Source: Roseovarius sp. TE539 (lineage in GTDB: Bacteria > Pseudomonadota > Alphaproteobacteria > Rhodobacterales > Rhodobacteraceae). Taken from it: a stretch of DNA of 64,000 nt. Under the pieces are notes generated by a model. It ran no database searches. It was not told the DNA's origin and saw only the letters and a program-made list of their open reading frames with translations. Every line of letters begins with the position of its first letter. Within the stretch, counting starts at the first letter, position 1. The stretch is from assembly GCF_003298505.1 (NCBI RefSeq), contig NZ_QNGB01000005.1:1-64000 (forward strand), in the 5' to 3' direction. The position numbers and the translations under genes are program-made. Below are positions 63,698 to 64,000 of the stretch, piece by piece.

Positions 63698-64000
63698 ATG
63701 ACCTCCACGCATCTTCTCTCCCGCACGCCGCACCTGCCGCGCCCCGCCCTGACCATTCTCGAGGGCGGCGTCACGCTGCCGCTGGCGCGCCTGCACGAAT
63801 GCTGCGGCCCAGGGCGCCACAGCTTCGCGATGCTGGTCGCCGGCGCCTCACGGGGGGCGGTCTTCTGGATCGCGCCACGCTGGCGGGGCGATACGCTCAA
63901 CCCGGACGGCATGACGGCCTTCACCGATCCCGCGCGTTTCACCTTCGTGACCCCGGACAGGGCCGAGGATGTGCTCTGGACCCTGGAGGAGGTGCTGCGC
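63698..64000 (+). CDS. ImuA-like (RecA/SulA-related) protein, partial at window end
   Basis: The first 101 residues of a longer protein, beginning MTSTHLLSRTPHLPRPALTI. GRHSFAMLVAGASRGAVFWI, LNPDGMTAFTDPARFTFV and the closing RAEDVLWTLEEVLR resemble the RecA-like ImuA proteins of alphaproteobacteria. These precede imuB and dnaE2 in the SOS mutagenesis cassette. The upstream LexA box supports that reading. No P-loop is expected in this group. ImuA helps the ImuB-DnaE2 translesion polymerase; assignment is from the fragment and the operator, with imuB expected just beyond the window. Confidence 0.75.
   Translation, partial: MTSTHLLSRTPHLPRPALTILEGGVTLPLARLHECCGPGRHSFAMLVAGASRGAVFWIAPRWRGDTLNPDGMTAFTDPARFTFVTPDRAEDVLWTLEEVLR

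Noticed and set aside
1-64000. tRNA, rRNA, CRISPR arrays, prophage or toxin-antitoxin genes
   Set aside because: I saw no cloverleaf, spacer-repeat array, integrase or phage structural gene in the gaps or frames; a covariance search was not possible here.

Overview
The window looks like chromosomal DNA of a marine-type alphaproteobacterium of the Rhodobacteraceae (Roseobacter/Rhodobacter group). The evidence is the high G+C content, a GcrA cell-cycle regulator, an RpoHII-type heat-shock sigma factor behind an ECF RpoE-like promoter, a GAAC-N7-GAAC LexA site of the alphaproteobacterial type, Fur/Mur-like and TTTGCAAA (ScfR-type) operators, and several lineage-typical small proteins. I found no rRNA, tRNA, CRISPR array or prophage. 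The only mobile element is the end of an IS5-family insertion sequence at the left edge.

Layout. 1-225: IS5-type end, lying against the 3' end of an M3 peptidase gene. 242-4960 (minus): peptidase, MoeB/ThiF-like E1 enzyme, dut and coaBC, mostly overlapping. 5055-6724 (minus): chaN-like gene and rpoH. 6828-7918: cobU and a histidine phosphatase. 8141-10415 (minus): MATE exporter and two PaaI-type thioesterases. 10541-11698: predicted manganese transporter behind a Mur-like box. 11768-20292: two MerR regulators followed by a fatty-acid beta-oxidation block (two acyl-CoA dehydrogenases, a small protein, GST, thiolase, FadJ). 20360-23939: sulfotransferase, acyl-CoA ligase, and a membrane protein with a degenerate M48-like domain. 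24121-25353: SPOR protein. 25437-29082 (minus): pyrimidine salvage (upp, deoB, deoA, cdd). 29231-33641: malic enzyme and propionyl-CoA synthetase, the latter behind five TTTGCA-type half sites. 34002-38093: CIA30, nadK, glyA, a hydrolase. 38297-40118: two paralogous two-TM small proteins on either side of a 940-base gene-poor, hairpin-rich stretch with an AT-rich DnaA-box-like cluster. 40187-44083: lepA, acylphosphatase, and a divergent Lrp regulator/amino-acid dehydrogenase pair. 44104-48479: SDH proteinase, lipoprotein, and a C3-sulfonate operon (HpsN-like, CuyA-like, Asp/Glu-type racemase). 48696-53651: sirtuin, rpmB, meaB, hrpB. 53727-56989: NUDIX, Pho-box-like site, pit, cysK. 57044-63567: gnd, argD-argF, an ABC-2 permease, gcrA, aldo/keto reductase. 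63698-end: partial ImuA-like gene behind a LexA box.

Links between genes. Beta-oxidation, propionate entry (prpE), methylmalonyl-CoA mutase maintenance (meaB) and a sirtuin that could deacylate acyl-CoA synthetases form a short-chain acyl-CoA theme. The HpsN/CuyA/racemase operon points to use of plankton-derived sulfonates. Several regulatory sites are readable and match the gene they precede (Mur, ScfR/PccR, RpoE, LexA, PhoB). A six-copy dispersed repeat, TTCATCTTTCnnnAAATACTC, marks intergenic borders.
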